Assembly (NCBI GenBank): GCA_009777165.1 | Contig: WRML01000084.1 | Span: 1 to 7,929 of the forward strand | Origin: Kiritimatiellota bacterium | GTDB taxonomy: Bacteria > Verrucomicrobiota > Kiritimatiellia > RFP12 > UBA1067 | DNA: 7,929 nt | Reading direction: 5' to 3' | The notes under the pieces: model-generated | The model's database searches: none | What the model was told of the DNA's origin: nothing | The model's input: only the letters and a program-made list of their open reading frames with translations | Program-made: the position numbers and the translations under genes | Shown here: piece by piece, positions 6,515 through 7,929 of the stretch | Layout of the letters: each line of letters opens with the position of its first letter | How positions within the stretch are numbered: the stretch's first letter is position 1

Positions 6515-7891
6515 ATGAAAAGAGTAACGCGTGTTGGCATCGAAAAGGCTGAAAGCCTTTCGGATAGTAACGTAGGGCAACGCCCTGCGTATCGTGAATC
6601 CAATCAGATCAAGGCTGAAGGCCTTGCGTATCATGGGCGGCGTTTATCCGCAAGACGTACAGTCTTGTGTTCAGTTGCCGTAACGTTGGCACTCTCCGCA
6701 GTTACGGCGATGGCGGCTCCGGTGACGCGGGAGGAGCTTGCGAAGAAAGGCGATCCGTCGGTGTTGCGGTATGTGAGCCCGCTGCTCAACACGAAGACCG
6801 AGGGACACACCATGGATGTGGAGGCGGACGTCAAGGGGACGGATTTCGTCACCCTGATCGTCACAGACGGGGGGGACAGTTATGCGTGTGACCACACGGA
6901 TCTGCTCGACGCGCGTTTCGTCGGCGCCGGGGGGGAGAAACGGCTGACTGCGCTGGAGTGGACACACGAGCAGTGCGGGTGGCAGGCGACCGCGAAGAAC
7001 AAGAGCGTGGGTGGCGACGCCCTGACGGTGCAGGGCAAGACCTATGCCGACGGCATCGGCACGCATTCGCCCGGGCTGCTGGTGTTCGAGGTGCCGAAGG
7101 GCATGGAGACGTTCAAGGCGCGTGTCGCGCTCGACGACTCGGGGACCAAGCAGAGCAATTCGAGCTCGATCCAGTTCATCGTCTATGCGGGCATCCCGCC
7201 GGCGGACTTCCTCGGGCAGTTCCGCCTCGCAGGAGTCCCGAACCTCGCGCTCCAGCGGAACATGAAGAAGGTGTTCGACCAGTTCAACGCCCCTCAGGAG
7301 ACGAAGAACACGTATATGCTGCTGACCCGCGAGCTGACGGAGAAGCCCAAGGCGCACGGGGGCATCTATGACGAGGCGACGCGCGCGTCGCAGGCGGTGA
7401 ACCCTCAGGCGACCATCTGGGAGACGGACCGCGACCCGCTCGACATCATGGCGCGGCGCGTGCGCGCACTCCACGACGACCTCGCCGGGAAAACAAATCT
7501 CTCCGCGTTCAAGGCGCGGCTGGCGAAACTGGAGGACGGCGCGAAACAAACCGCGATTGAGGACTCGCAGAAACGCCTCGCGCTCTTCTGCGAGGGCGAT
7601 GCGCTGCTCCGCGAGATCGCGTTGAAAAATCCGCTGTTGGCGCCGATCCAGCGCCTGCTGTTCACCACGCGCGAGGCGTTACCGCCCGACGAGGGGGGCT
7701 CGGGCAACCACATGTGCGACCAGTTCTTCGGCTTCCACGCCACCCTGCACGGCAAGACTACGGGCAACGGACTGTATGTGCTGGAGAAGCCGTGGTCGGA
7801 CAAGCCCGTCATGCGCAACCTGATTGAGAACTCGGTCATCGAGGGGGGGGACCGCAAGGGGCAGAAGCTCGGCGACGGCGGCCACCTCTAG
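6515..7891 (+). CDS. Secreted NPCBM-domain protein, apparently cut short by an in-frame TAG
   Basis: A 458-residue exported protein. Residues 1-49 are a long polar N-region (…RRLSARR), 50-67 a hydrophobic signal segment ending AMA|APV, so cleavage is likely after 67. Residues about 108-226 match the NPCBM carbohydrate-binding module pattern: ACDHTDLLDARFVG, then YADGIGTHSPGLLVFEVP, then DDSGTK and IQFIVYAG. Residues 227-390 look helical. The tail (NPLLAPIQRLLFTTRE, then NHMCDQFFGF, GNGLYVLEKP, NSVIEGGDRKGQKL) resembles the middle of large planctomycete/verrucomicrobial secreted proteins that normally continue into a much longer beta-propeller-like part. Here the frame meets TAG at 7889, yet the codons beyond it read PAVSLHRKEILF, close to the LSPDLSxDGKxILF seen in that family. 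The likely role is polysaccharide binding or turnover at the cell surface. It may be a pseudogene, a recoded gene, or a sequencing error. Confidence 0.8.
   Translation: MKRVTRVGIEKAESLSDSNVGQRPAYRESNQIKAEGLAYHGRRLSARRTVLCSVAVTLALSAVTAMAAPVTREELAKKGDPSVLRYVSPLLNTKTEGHTMDVEADVKGTDFVTLIVTDGGDSYACDHTDLLDARFVGAGGEKRLTALEWTHEQCGWQATAKNKSVGGDALTVQGKTYADGIGTHSPGLLVFEVPKGMETFKARVALDDSGTKQSNSSSIQFIVYAGIPPADFLGQFRLAGVPNLALQRNMKKVFDQFNAPQETKNTYMLLTRELTEKPKAHGGIYDEATRASQAVNPQATIWETDRDPLDIMARRVRALHDDLAGKTNLSAFKARLAKLEDGAKQTAIEDSQKRLALFCEGDALLREIALKNPLLAPIQRLLFTTREALPPDEGGSGNHMCDQFFGFHATLHGKTTGNGLYVLEKPWSDKPVMRNLIENSVIEGGDRKGQKLGDGGHL
6544..6667. repeat. Array of four short palindromes inside the start of the NPCBM gene
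   Basis: Hairpins: AAAGGCT-GAA-AGCCTTT (6544-6560); CGTAGGGC-AAC-GCCCTGCG (6571-6589, one wobble); CAAGGCT-GAA-GGCCTTG (6610-6626, one wobble); CAAGAC-GTACA-GTCTTG (6651-6667). The first and third share the core AAGGCTGAA 66 bp apart. TGCGTATCRTG follows the second and third (6586-6596, 6625-6635). All lie in coding sequence, in frame, upstream of the signal-peptide core. The form resembles REP-type or Rickettsia-palindromic-type elements; the relationship is inferred from shape only. Confidence 0.7.
6677..6708. repeat. 8-bp inverted repeat within the signal-peptide coding region
   Basis: GCCGTAAC (6677-6684) and GTTACGGC (6701-6708) are perfect inverses with a 16-nt loop, falling in the codons for the hydrophobic signal segment. 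It may be chance or part of the palindrome-rich 5' region. I have no evidence for a function. Confidence 0.4.
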
Positions 7892-7929
7892 CCCGCTGTC
7901 TCCTTGCACCGCAAGGAAATCCTCTTTTG
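7889..7929 (+). other. Continuation of the NPCBM gene frame beyond the TAG
   Basis: After TAG (7889-7891) the same frame stays open to the window end and encodes PAVSLHRKEILF. Together with the residues before it (GGHL) this resembles the family pattern G-G-x-x-L-S-P-x-x-S-x-D-G-K-x-I-L-F, with the stop exactly where the conserved Ser would be. TCG to TAG is a single-base change. The similarity is from memory of the family, and only 12 codons are visible. Confidence 0.5.

Noticed and set aside
6665..6680. Possible lipoprotein cysteine in the NPCBM protein signal (TVLCS)
   Set aside because: The residue before Cys is Leu, not Gly/Ala/Ser, and the Cys lies at the start of the hydrophobic stretch, so it is not a lipobox.
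6671..7549. Minus-strand frame of 292 codons opposite the NPCBM gene
   Set aside because: Arg/Leu/Val-rich antisense shadow with no recognisable domain.

Overview
The window is GC-rich, gene-dense bacterial DNA. An NPCBM-domain secreted protein of a type common in Planctomycetes, Verrucomicrobia, Lentisphaerae and Kiritimatiellae, a GTP-type PEP carboxykinase, and a signal-peptide/glutaminase-fold membrane protein placed beside an ABC-2-type exporter together suggest a member of the PVC superphylum. This is an inference from gene content only. No rRNA, tRNA, transposase or CRISPR array is visible.

Left half (1-3298, minus strand): one tightly packed operon. A well-formed sigma70-type promoter (3270-3298), with a perfect 7-bp inverted repeat across its -10 element, drives a 588-aa secreted/membrane-anchored protein (1481-3247). 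This is followed by an ABC ATPase (474-1427, or from 1481) and an ABC permease that runs off the left edge (1-477). The junctions overlap or nearly overlap (TGATG, ATGA). The three probably form one membrane complex. The ATPase 3' end holds several poly-G tracts, including a run of exactly 12 G near the stop. A one-base gain in that run, or a -1 ribosomal slip, would fuse the ATPase in frame to the permease.

Centre (3299-5489, plus strand): a divergent intergenic region, then GTP-dependent phosphoenolpyruvate carboxykinase (pckG, 3496-5430) with every catalytic motif present, closed by a strong intrinsic terminator (5453-5489).

Right half (5487-7929, plus strand): a short direct repeat, an RluA-type pseudouridine synthase with an S4 domain (5569-6438), then a gene for a secreted NPCBM-domain protein (6515-7891). 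Two things are odd in this last gene. Its extreme 5' coding region is packed with small palindromes that lengthen the N-terminus before the signal peptide. It also ends at an in-frame TAG, after which the same frame appears to continue with family-like sequence to the window edge. The carboxykinase and pseudouridine synthase are housekeeping genes; the flanking genes are accessory in character.
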